A stretch of 51,594 bases of DNA from Spirogloea muscicola (taxonomy: Eukaryota > Streptophyta > Zygnematophyceae > Spirogloeales > Spirogloeaceae), in contig WELB01000114.1 of the NCBI GenBank assembly GCA_009602725.1, positions 384,236 to 435,829 on the forward strand, given 5' to 3'. Every line of letters starts with the position of its first letter. Position 1 is the first letter of the stretch. Below the pieces are notes generated by a model. It made no database searches. It had not been told where the DNA came from and saw only the letters and a program-made list of their open reading frames with translations. This document shows positions 18,455 through 26,692 of this stretch, one piece after another. The position numbers and the translations under genes are program-made.

Positions 18455-18635
18455 GGAGAGGGCTCGCCCATTGAGGATAGGGGCTGGAAAAGCCAGCCCC
18501 AAAAAGAATGAACAAAGTATGAGAAGGGGGCCAGGGGAAGCGCTAAGAAAACAAAGCACACAAAGAAAGAAAGCAGCTACAAATCACTCAGTAACCCCTG
18601 CTAAGCAGCCGCAAATCAGAGAGGCTAGGGTCCTG
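18455..18635 (-). repeat. Hairpin module plus variant LINE tail
   Basis: The hairpin GGGCTGG-AAAAG-CCAGCCC is at 18481-18499, followed by a purine tract (GAATGAACAAAGTATGAGAA) and an A-rich stretch. It ends in AACCCCTGCTAAGCAGCCGC, which is the reverse complement of the LINE tail variant SDLRLLSRGY-stop. The same module-plus-tail order recurs at 22.2-22.9 kb. Confidence 0.7.
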
Positions 18636-18649
18636 AAAGTGGATGCAGA

Positions 18650-18855
18650 GCGTGGGCCATGGACCGCTGAAGGGATACAGACAGTCTCATACGGTAGACC
18701 TGGGCCCAGGAGCCAGCGGCATTGAAGTCAGCCGGCTCGCCGCGCCTACGGGACACAGCCCGCCGCGCAAGCCTGGCCAGCAGGTCAAGCCACTGGGACC
18801 CGAGAGCCCCGTGTACGTCCACAGCCAAGGGGACGAACTCATCAGCAGGTGGGTG
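18650..18855 (-). mobile_element. LINE reverse-transcriptase C-terminal domain fragment (minus strand)
   Basis: Minus-strand reading gives PPADEFVPLAVDVHGALG, then LLARLARRAVSRRRGEP, FNAAGSWAQVYRMRLSVSLQ and RSMAHALH. This is the terminal region of non-LTR retrotransposon polyproteins, where a conserved 'FvPLaveThGglG' block follows the reverse transcriptase. The frame breaks after MAHALH, where unrelated repeat sequence is joined. The fragment is nearly identical to 20180-20485 on the plus strand. Confidence 0.8.
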
Positions 18856-18878
18856 GTTGAGTAAAGAGGTGTAAAGAG

Positions 18879-18920
18879 AGAAGGCGCGCGGTGCGCATGA
18901 AATTGAAAGGGAGGCCAATT
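18879..18920 (+). repeat. Truncated copy of the ~95-bp interspersed repeat
   Basis: Begins AGAAGGCGCGCGGTGCGCAT and stops after GGGAGGCCAATT. It follows the HPPADEF end of the LINE fragment within about 25 bp, so the two elements are nested or were co-mobilised. Confidence 0.65.
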
Positions 18921-19067
18921 CTAGCAAGAGCAATTCTAGCAACAAATGTGTAAAGAGGAGAGGTCGTCGAGGAGCTTTAACAGCCTGACTACGCACGACG
19001 TGGAAGGGCAGGAGGCCGAGCGGAGCCAGTACGCTGCTCAGGCAAGAGTCGCTGCGATGAGCCAAAA

Positions 19068-19565
19068 GCGGCTCCTCACTCGTAACTACTGAGTAATCCA
19101 TCCTCCCCCTGTGCTAACATGACATCTTCAGGCCCCAGGAATTACTGAGTCATTCGTAGCTGCTTTGTTTCTTCTTGTGCTTGTTTTTCTTAGCGCTCCC
19201 CTGGCTCCCTTCTCGTACTTTGTCCATTCTCTTTTGGGCTGGCTGTTCCAGCCCCTATCCTCAATGGGAGAGCTCTTTCTTCTGTAGCTGCTCAACGCTC
19301 TTCGGCCCCTCCGAACCCTTGTCAGTTCTTTTTGGGCTGGCTTATCACATACCTTGCCCCCATTGGAGTGCCACTTCTTCTTTTCCAGCTGCAGTTTTCC
19401 AGCTGCGAGTCACTAGACTTGCGGCGGCTGAAGAGAAAGAGCTCTTCCAACTTCCGACAATGGCTGTGAGAGGCAAGCCTAAAGGAACGGACAAGAAAAG
19501 AAATTTGCTTGCCCATAGAAAAAGACGGGCAGCAAAGCCAGCCCAGAAAAGAATGGACAATATTC
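19068..19565 (+). repeat. LINE terminal codons, 3' flank and hairpin modules
   Basis: GGCTCCTCACTCGTAACTAC encodes the LINE end RLLTRNY-stop at about 19069-19092 and continues into the ATCCATCCTCCCCCTG flank. Then come a hairpin at 19236-19254 (GGGCTGG-CTGTT-CCAGCCC), a degenerate one at 19334-19352, and an inverted module ending CCAGCCCAGAAAAGAATGGA near 19536-19556. No gene is present. Confidence 0.65.
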
Positions 19566-19633
19566 AAAGGCCACATAACGGTGCCGAAAAGAAAAATTTA
19601 CACACCAGGACACGAAATGAAGCAGATGAATGC

Positions 19634-19800
19634 TCAGTATCCACGAGTGAGCAACAGCAAGTCAGACATACTCGAAGCTGGGAATGAGGCACTCCACCGA
19701 GACCCTGAGGCAGCACCCATAGCGCGGCCGGCGCGCGTGGGGACTGTGTGAGCCACAGAGCGCTGGAATGAGACCGCCAGCCTCAGACAAGGTCTGAAAG
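19634..19800 (-). mobile_element. LINE C-terminal tail, second subfamily (minus strand)
   Basis: Minus-strand reading VSFQRSVAHTV-TRAGRAMGAASGSR, then MSDLLLLTRGY-stop. It resembles the 36410-36624 copy (SFQRSLAHAVHTRAGRALA, SDLMLLTRGY) more than the NY-ending copies, so at least two LINE subfamilies inserted here. Confidence 0.75.
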
Positions 19801-20179
19801 AAGGGCCGTATGTCGCAAAAGGCAGGATACTAGTCTCCAAGACGTCAGCAAGTGGGCTCTCAATAAGAAAGAGCTCGCCCATTGAGGATTGGGCTCTCAA
19901 TAACCTTCTAGTCAGCAAGTGCTGACTCGGGGTTACTGACTCACTAGGAGACGTTGAGCACTCAGTGTTCGCATGACATGAGTCGCTGTGTGCTTTAGCG
20001 CTTCTTCTGGAGCGCCTCTCTCTCTTTCTGGCCCCTTGTGACTTTGTTCATCCCTTTTCTGGGCTTGCCAGTCACAGCCACCGCCCTCTACTGGAAGAGA
20101 CTTTCCTACTCAGCTCCCATTCGCTGTGGATTAGGCGCCTCTCGGCCCTTTGGACCTTGGACCTTCCACTCTTTCTACA

Positions 20180-20485
20180 GATGAGTTCGTTCCCTTGGCG
20201 GTGGACGTGCACGGGGCTCTCGGGTCCCAGTGGCTCGACCTGCTGGCCCGGCTTGCGCGGCGTGCTGTGTCCCGCAGGCGCGGCGAGCCGGCTGACTTCA
20301 ACGCAGCTGGCTCGTGGGCTCAGGTATACCAGATGAGATTGTCAGTGTCCCTCCAGCGGTCCATGGCCCATGCTCTACATCTGCGTGCTGACCGTGCTCT
20401 CGCCGCGGCCTCTGGCTTTCGGCAGGGGGATAGCTTTCCGGCAGCTAGTCTGTCGGATCTGCGGCTCCTCACTCGTAACTACTGA
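20180..20485 (+). mobile_element. LINE reverse-transcriptase C-terminal domain fragment
   Basis: An intact 101-codon frame from DEFVPLAVDVHGALGSQWLD to SLSDLRLLTRNY-stop (TGA 20483-20485), with no internal stop. The 5' part of the element is missing; it starts inside the conserved DEF block, as expected for a 5'-truncated LINE insertion. The typical 3' flank GTGATCCATCCTCCCCCTGT follows. It cannot encode a working reverse transcriptase. Confidence 0.8.
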
Positions 20486-20835
20486 GTGATCCATCCTCCC
20501 CCTGTGCTGACATGACATCTTCAGGCCCTCTGTAGCTGCTAAAAGCTTGTCGGCCCCTCCGAACCCTTGTCAATTCTTTTCGGGCTGGCTTATCACAGCC
20601 CTTGCCCCCATTTGGAGCGCCACTTCTTCCTTCTTTCCGGGCTGGCACCTTCACAGCCCCTTCTATTCTCTCCTCACTCGTAACTACTGAGTGATCCATC
20701 CTCCCCTGTTCTGCCATAGCATCTTCAGGCCCCAGTGTAGCTGCTAAACGCTTTTTAGGCCCCTCCGAACCTTTTCGCTTTTCGCAGCCCTTGCCCCCAT
20801 GGGGAGTGCCACTTCTTCTATCGGAAGAGCTGTTG
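20486..20835 (+). repeat. LINE 3' flank with hairpin modules
   Basis: Contains hairpins at 20582-20601 (GGGCTG/CAGCCC, loop GCTTATCA) and 20639-20659. Two copies of the CTACTGAGTGATCCATCCTC flank are present, at about 20480-20505 and 20684-20708. The text TGTAGCTGCTAAACGCTTTT, then GGCCCCTCCGAACCTT, recurs as in other modules. Confidence 0.65.
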
Positions 20836-20848
20836 TGCCTGAATAGCA

Positions 20849-20945
20849 GGAAGGCGCGCGGGGCGCATGAATTGAAAGGGAGGCCAATTCAAGCCAATAC
20901 ATTGTTCAGGCAGAGTCGAGTGCAGACTAAACAAGGCTACATAAT
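20849..20945 (+). repeat. ~95-bp interspersed repeat, reference full-length copy
   Basis: GGAAGGCGCGCGGGGCGCAT, AATTGAAAGGGAGGCCAATT, CAAGCCAATACATTGTTCAG, GCAGAGTCGAGTGCAGACTA, AACAAGGCTACATAAT. Six other copies occur in the window in both orientations. No target-site duplication is evident by eye. Confidence 0.8.
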
Positions 20946-21014
20946 AAATAGAATAGAAACATAATGAATAGAGGAAGAGCTCTTCTTCCAACAAAACGCA
21001 GTGGCTGTGAGGGG

Positions 21015-21762
21015 AAGAGGGGCTGGCTTTCTTTCTTCTGTGAGAGGCCAGCCCAAAGAGAGAAAATTTCGTGTATTTGAAAAAAACGAAGGCCAAATAG
21101 CCGAGTACAAAGGCAAGCACATCTAGAGAGAGAGAAGTGTCGGCTCAAAGAAGTAAGCTCATTATAAGGTGGCGAGGGCTGTGGGACTGATGGAAGACTC
21201 TTCCAGTAGAGGGCGATGGCTGTGATTGGCAAGCCCACAAAATAGTGAACAAAGCACGAGGGGCCAGGAAAAACGTCCTCACAGCCAGTCCAGAAAGAAC
21301 AAGGAAAGAAAGAATGAGCAGAGTACAAGAAGCCCAAGAAGAAGGAAATGCGTGTATGTTAAGAGATGGGGAAGAAGGGGGCCAGGCAAAGCACTAAGGC
21401 GAAGCACTAAGAAAGAACTCTTCCAGTAGAGGGCGATGGCTGTGATTGGCCAGCCCAGAAAATCAAGAACACAACGTTCGAACGGGCCAAGAACTAGTGT
21501 CTGAAAGAAGAAAGATATTGCCGGGGAGATGCAATATCTCGAAGAAGGGCTCGCCCATTGAGGATAGGGGCTGGAAAAACCAGCCCAAAAAAGAATGAAC
21601 AAAGTACGAGAAGGGGGCCAGAAGAAAAGAAAGTGCGCGCCAATAGAGAAAGGGGGCCAGCAAAGAGAAAGGGCTCGCCCATTGAGGATATGGGCTGGAA
21701 CAGCCAGCCCAAGAAAAAGAATGAACACAGTTCAAGAAGGGGGCTAATCGAAGCACTTAGGT
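21015..21762 (-). repeat. Array of hairpin modules
   Basis: At least six modules lie in one orientation. Stems: 21020-21027 with 21047-21054 (GGGCTGGC/GCCAGCCC, 19-nt loop), 21438-21455 (GGCTG/CAGCC), 21568-21586 and 21692-21710 (GGGCTGG/CCAGCCC, 5-nt loops), and weaker ones near 21212-21235 and 21288-21298. Each is preceded by a short block such as GGGCTCGCCCATTGAGGATA or TCCAGTAGAGGGCGATGGC. Each is followed by an A/G-rich run (AAAAAAGAATGAACAAAGTA, GAGAAGGGGGCCAG). Confidence 0.75.
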
Positions 21763-22236
21763 GAAGGACGGCCGACGGTCTCCACGCCCGTCGTGTGGAC
21801 CTGGTGGCCACCCCACAGGTCGGCGGGCCACGTCTCCTCCTGGACGTGGTGACTACCGACGCATTCGACCGATCCCACCCAGCCCAGTGTGCAACCAAGC
21901 CTGGGTATGCGGTCGCCTGCGCCGCTCGTGCCAAAGAACTCAAGTACGCAGACCATCCGCCAGCTGACGAGTTCTTCCCGCTGGCCATCGACACACACGG
22001 GGCGTTGGGTGCCCGGTGGCTCGAACTGCTCCACCAGCTTGCCCGTCACGCCGTCGCCCGCTGCTTCCATGAGGAGCCGGTGGACTTCCCTGCAGCTGGG
22101 TCGCTCGCCCAGGTGTACCGCATGCGCCTGGCCGTCTCGCTGCAGAGGTCAATGGCCCGTGCGCTGCACCTGCGTGCCGGCCGAGCCCTCGCTGCTGCCT
22201 CCGGCTCTGGCCAGGGGACATACTTCCAGGAGCATA
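21763..22236 (+). mobile_element. LINE reverse-transcriptase C-terminal domain, longest fragment
   Basis: Open frame: ADGLHARRVDLVATP, LLLDVVTTDAFDRSHPAQCA, TKPGYAVACAARAKELKYAD, ADEFFPLAIDTHGALG, AGSLAQVYRMRLAVSLQRSM, LRAGRALAAASGSGQGTYF. This is the classic terminal region of LINE ORF2 (a 'DVTvvdp'-like strand, 'aTpG.A...R...K..KY', then 'F.PLA.eThGalG'). It is truncated at both ends by hairpin modules, so only the C-terminal ~155 residues survive. The codon usage and high GC look less decayed than other copies, which suggests a recent insertion. Confidence 0.85.
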
Positions 22237-22915
22237 GTCGAGGAAGAAAGGGCTCGCCCATTGAGGATAGGGGCTGGACAAGCCAGCCCAAAAAAGAATG
22301 AACAAAGAACGAGAAGGGGGCCAGAGGAAGCCAGAGGAAGCGCTAAGAAACCAAAGCACACAAAGAAAGAAAGCAGCTACAAATTACTCAGTAACCCCTG
22401 CTAAGCAGCCGCAAATCAGAGAGGCTAGGGTCCTGGAAGTGGGTCCCATAGTCTCTCTGACCTGCGACTGCTTAGCAGGGGTTACTGAGTGATTAGTAGC
22501 TGCTTTGTTTCTTCTTGTGTGCTTGTCTTTCTTAGTGCCAGCAAAGCCAGCCCAGAGGAAGCGCTAAGAAAACAAAGAAAGCACACAAAGAAAGAAAGCA
22601 GCTACAAATCACTCAGTAACCCCTGCTAAGCAGCCGCAAATCAGACAGGCTAGGGTCCTGAAAGTGGGTCCCCTGGCCAGAGCCAGAGGCAGAAGAAGGG
22701 CTCGCCCATTGAGGATAGGGGCTGGAAAAGCCAGCCCAAGAAAGAATGAACAAAGTACGAGAAGGGGGCCAGAGGAAGCGCCAAGAAAACAAAGCACACA
22801 AAGAAAGAAAGCAGCTACAAATCACTCAGTAACCCCTGCTAAGCAGCCGCAAATCAGAGAGGCTAGGGTCCTGAAAGTGGGTCCCCTGGCCAGAGCCGGA
22901 GGCAGAAACTCTCTC
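22237..22915 (-). repeat. Tandem array of hairpin module + LINE tail units
   Basis: A composite unit repeats head to tail. It consists of the hairpin block (GGCTCGCCCATTGAGGATAG, then GGGCTGG/CCAGCCC), the purine tract GAGAAGGGGGCCAGAGGAAG, CACACAAAGAAAGAAAGCAG, and the minus-strand LINE tail encoding GSGQGTHFQDPSLSDL and RLLSRGY-stop. Hairpins are at 22271-22289 and 22719-22737. The landmark GTAACCCCTGCTAAGCAGCC falls at about 22391, 22617 and 22829, giving unit spacings near 226 and 212 bp. A tail in the opposite orientation sits at 22465-22490. Confidence 0.8.
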
Positions 22916-22958
22916 CTTGTCTGCATAAACCCCAGCACCAGCTCAGCCTAGCCTGCTA

Positions 22959-23641
22959 TGAGGCTTTTACGCTGCGCACCCAGCTCCGCCGCTTGCGCCG
23001 CAACGCCACGCGCGCTGCGGTGGAGCACCTGCAGGACTTCGCGGAGTCCGCCGTCGCTCAGCTGTCGGCTGAGGGAGCTCCGAGGAGGACATGCTCGATA
23101 CTGCTGGGTAGGCTCGCTCTGCAACGGCTGAAATGGCGATCACAGCCGTGGCAAGCGCCGCGGCTGCTACGGCATCCGTCGCTTGCGCTCGGGCCGGGCT
23201 GAGGCCCCACCGAAAGTGCTCAATGGCAAGCTCGGAGCATGTTGCCACCGGTGGGCTGAGGCGCCACTGCAACATTCCGAGCGGGCAAAGAGTTGCCAGC
23301 AGCTGGGCGACAAGAGAAGGACGCTGCACGGGTAGTTGCTGTGGGCACCTCCATACGTCGAAGAAGAGCAGGAGGGCACGCGCAGGAGTTGCGAGGTCTG
23401 CTGCGGTCAGCGACAGCTCTGGTATGCTTCATGACCATGTTGCAGCTATATGCAAAGGCAAGTTGGTCATCGACAGAGATCCTACTCTGGCGCCTGCTCG
23501 GTATGAATTGGGTAAAACCGTCGCTTTGAGCCTCGGTGCTCACGAGCTAATTGTGCCAGTTCCGCGATAGCGCACCTCCACTCACGCATGAGAAGTTGCC
23601 GCTTGGCATTTGTGGCTCGTGTAGCAGGGCCAGAAGATGCT
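22959..23641 (+). other. Possible 5' exons of the following methyltransferase-like gene
   Basis: From 22959 there is an ATG frame (MRLLRCAPSSAACAATPRAL) that would suit a targeting peptide. An overlapping frame (RNATRAAVEHLQDFAESAVA) has a clear amphipathic-helix character. Either could be a first exon. I could not connect either by splice phase to 23642 onward, so I only flag the stretch. Confidence 0.3.
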
Positions 23642-25180
23642 ATGAGTGGAGCAAATGGCAGCACGCGACCAGGGGCGGTCCGGCTTCCTGGCGGCATCAC
23701 AGTGGACTTTGCGAGGGTCACGCCTTACCGGCTTGTGAAATGGTCTGTGCTGGTATTGCTCTTCTTCGCGGCAGTTCGGCTGCTGACTTGGGCTGCCCAG
23801 GTGAGACTTCAGCTGCACAAAAGCCTTGAAAGTTGATGACTGCAGCCTCATGACTACGATAGATGCACTGTCAAGGTGTTGTCTCCTACGAGACTGGCTG
23901 GTTGAGGGGAGGATGCCGTGCTGGAGCAGGTCGTGAGATGTCTTTGCTGAGGCAGGCAGCTGCCTTGCTTGCCGTCAAAGTTGTTCCAGTAGGCCAGACT
24001 TAGGGGTCTGTGTCTAGTTGCTCTGACGCAGCTACGTCCGCTTGCTCCTGTAGGCAACAATCTTCAATGCAAGCTTGTGGATGTACATGAGCTGGTTCTT
24101 TGTCATCTGGCCTTGGCCCACTGCCATTGCACTTGGTATATGGACTTTGGCGCTAGCCGCCAAAACCAAGGACAGGAGCACGAAGGCATGGGAGCAGCTG
24201 GTCGTCCTTGGGGGCGCGTTGACATGGTTGATACTTGTTCCACTCGGCCACTTCCAGGTATGTTGGTGCTTTGCTAGACAGAACAGCACTGGTCAGTGGT
24301 TGGTGGCTGTTGTTGGTTCACTGCCATGGCATCAGTCTGCGGCTTCGTGCTAACATAACGCAGCTGACTTGCCTGTCTTGGCTGATACATATGCTACTAG
24401 TTGCTTATTGTCCTGCATCTCCGGTTACTCAGACCCCGTGATAAATTGTGCAGGGCTACGTAGATGGCTGGCCCCTCTTTCTCTTCTTCTTTTATTTGGC
24501 ATTTTTCTGCATCAGTGCGGTGGTGCGGAAGAGATTGTATGGCGACTTGACCCCGCGGGAAAAGGACAAGCAATGGGAAACAACCCCCAGGTTGGGCATG
24601 GTCTCCGGCACAAGTAGCGGCCCATAGCTTCACATGACTTTACAGTCATGCGTGTATGAGGGTCGGCAGCCAGACAGTGTCTGGTTATTGTTCTGCAGCC
24701 GGATTTCGATGCAGTCGTCTTGTGCAGCCCGTGCTTCACCTTGCAAGAAGTAGGTGTATCATCCCATACGGAAGTCTCAATGCCTCCTTAACTTCTCGCT
24801 TCACGTTCCTCCAGCCGGCTGGCGCAGATTGCTTTCATAGTCTCGGTGGTGGCTGGTCACTGGTTCGCGGCAAGGTAAGCACAGCATTCTTGTCCTCTAT
24901 GGTGTCCCTGCCGGCTTCATAAAAATATGCTTTGTCAGGCAGACCACTTAGCAACAGCTAGTGTTTGACTTTCCAGGGAGGCGCTGTATCTTGAGCAGAC
25001 AATGAGGTGGTCCAATGGCCTTGCTCTTGGGGTCCTCTCGTTTGCCTTCTATCTGCACTGGAATGCGACATATTACTTGGGCAAGTATTTTGATCGCTTG
25101 GTCGTTCCACGAGCTGTTGTCATGTTCGGGCCGTATCGGTGGGTCAGGCACCCAATATACACAAGCTACATGCTGCTCTN
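23642..25180 (+). CDS. Isoprenylcysteine/phospholipid methyltransferase-like membrane protein (3' end missing)
   Basis: Exons: about 23642-23800, 24054-24257, 24454-24590, 24815-24874, 24977-25180. Phases from exon 2 on close. The first exon gives a TM segment (WSVLVLLFFAAVRLLTWAA). Exon 2 has two (WMYMSWFFVIWPWPTAIAL and LGGALTWLILVPLGHFQ). Exon 3 has one (PLFLFFFYLAFFCISAVV) and a charged loop ending REKDKQWETTPR. The last exon holds the family core FGPYRWVRHPIYTSYM, the S-adenosylmethionine-site region of ICMT-type methyltransferases. The frame stops at a single N at 25180, and the roughly 50-60 C-terminal residues of the domain are not found beyond it. The sequence after the N looks unrelated, so this is probably an assembly join rather than a natural truncation. 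Substrate unknown; start uncertain. Confidence 0.7.
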
Positions 25181-25730
25181 GAAACGGAGCCCTTCTGCCG
25201 CCAACTTGAGCTTGTCCAGCTTTCTGTTGCAAGGCATTAACCCGAGCACGCTGCAAACAGGCCGAAACTCGTCGTCGCAAGAGCGACAGATATGCAGCTG
25301 GCAAGCCCATCTCAGCCGGAAACACATCTGCACGTCGAGTGTAGCCTAAATTGGCAATGTTTTGAAGGAGAGTGTGGAAACGAGGACCCAGACAGCCAAA
25401 GATATCGATTGCCGCTGGCAGGAGCTGATCGCATTGGGGGTAATCGGAGTAGTGCCGCCGTTTTCATTGTTCTGCACCGCCCACTGCGTGCCCAGCGATG
25501 TTTGTCGATGCTGGGCCTTCATGTGCCTCCGTGACAACAACGTCGACCAGGGCCCGTGGTCCTCCACCAGGTAAAGGGCGCAACCAGCCCGGCGATGCAA
25601 AGCAATCGCCTGGGACCGCTGTAGGCACATAGATAAACGCATTCGGTAGCAGGAAACAAGACCAAAGGCACCCCGAGCCACCGGGAAGGGCTGCACCCGG
25701 TTCCCGGCGCCGCAGGTCAGCTTGAGAGAA
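25181..25730 (-). mobile_element. Degenerate LINE-like fragment after the single-N join
   Basis: The minus strand near 25560-25680 reads YRMRLSMCLQRSQAIALHRRAGC, a diverged form of YRMRLSVSLQRSMAHALHLRAGR, followed by unrelated in-frame sequence. The rest of the stretch has no recognisable gene. The position straight after the N supports a collapsed or misjoined repeat. Confidence 0.45.
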
Positions 25731-25792
25731 GAAGTGGCACTCCCAATGGGGGCAAGGGCTGCGAAAAGCCAGCCCAAAAAGAATTCACAAAG
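25731..25792 (-). repeat. Single hairpin module
   Basis: GAAGTGGCACTCCCAATGGG, then GGGCTG-CGAAAAGC-CAGCCC at 25756-25775, then AAAAAGAATTCACAAAGG. It is the inverse of the 18121-18190 copy almost base for base, an isolated member of the module family. Confidence 0.7.
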
Positions 25793-25921
25793 GTCAGCTT
25801 GAGAGAAAGGGAGTGGACTGAAGGTCTGAAAGCGCCGGATGGCGCAAAAAGCAGCACCAGCAAAACCCACCAAAGCCCGACCGACTGTCAGGCAGCGCAC
25901 AACCGAGTTCCAGCCGCGACG

Positions 25922-25949
25922 ACGCCGCCGCCGCCGCCGCCGCCGCCGA
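25922..25949 (+). repeat. (GCC)n/(CCG)n trinucleotide tract
   Basis: About nine uninterrupted CCG/GCC units upstream of the EF3 gene. No coding frame around it is supported. Confidence 0.8.
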
Positions 25950-26692
25950 GAGCGAGCGCCGGCAGCCGCGGCAGCGTGCACAGCGCCAGCGGAGCGCCTC
26001 CACCCCTGGTGCGTCGCTCGGCCGCCCCTCCTGCGGCATCTGTGACCAGCCCCCCGGCCTGGCCGCCACAGCCCCATGTGCAGAAGCCAGGGTGTGCTTG
26101 CAAGGCAACTCGGTGGCAGGAGTCGCTGGGAGGTAGCTTACGGGGCCGTCCTGGCGCATTCCAGCCCTTGTCTTCGGCCCAGAGGTCGTAGGGTGGTCTG
26201 GTTGCCACGGCTGTGTGGTGTGTGGTGGCGGCCTTGGATGTCGAAGAGCAGGCTCGTACTTGTAGTTGGGGTGCATAGTTCCTACACATGTGCATGTCCT
26301 CCACAACCACCACCATCGCCTGTGCTTCTGTACTTCTCAGATCCGTCGCTCTTTGTCTCCACCCACTACCAGCCATCAGTCGTACCATGCGCTTCCTCTC
26401 TTTCCTTCCTGTTGTGTTACCGTCAGCATCGTCTTGCATCCTTCACTGTCACCACGTGGCTCGCAACGCTGACAGGCCTTTCCTGTGTGCAAGAGCACGG
26501 ACTGAATCAGCACGGCATGGTCGTCGCCGTTCTCTCACAGAAGGGTCTACTGGCTTTTGCGGATGTCACCCGGGTTAGGTCGATGCCTGGAGTTGAGTTA
26601 TTGGCCGCCTGCCGTTTCTGTGCTCATTTGTGAACCTACGTTTGTACCCTGTGTTCGGTGGTCTGGCAGGGAATCTGAGAGTGCCAGGAACC

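Noticed and set aside
20849-20945. tRNA-derived SINE
   Set aside because: No convincing A and B box pair or 3' A-tail could be read; left as unclassified repeat.
21279-22825. Hydrophobic frames on the minus strand (for example FSSPYPQWASP repeats)
   Set aside because: They are translations of the hairpin modules and recur wherever the module does; no gene structure.
22237-22915. CRISPR-like array
   Set aside because: Units exceed 200 bp and no spacers of uniform length separate them; the eukaryotic setting and LINE tail explain it.
24398-24633. Small minus-strand frames over the methyltransferase-like gene
   Set aside because: Antisense shadows of well-phased exons.
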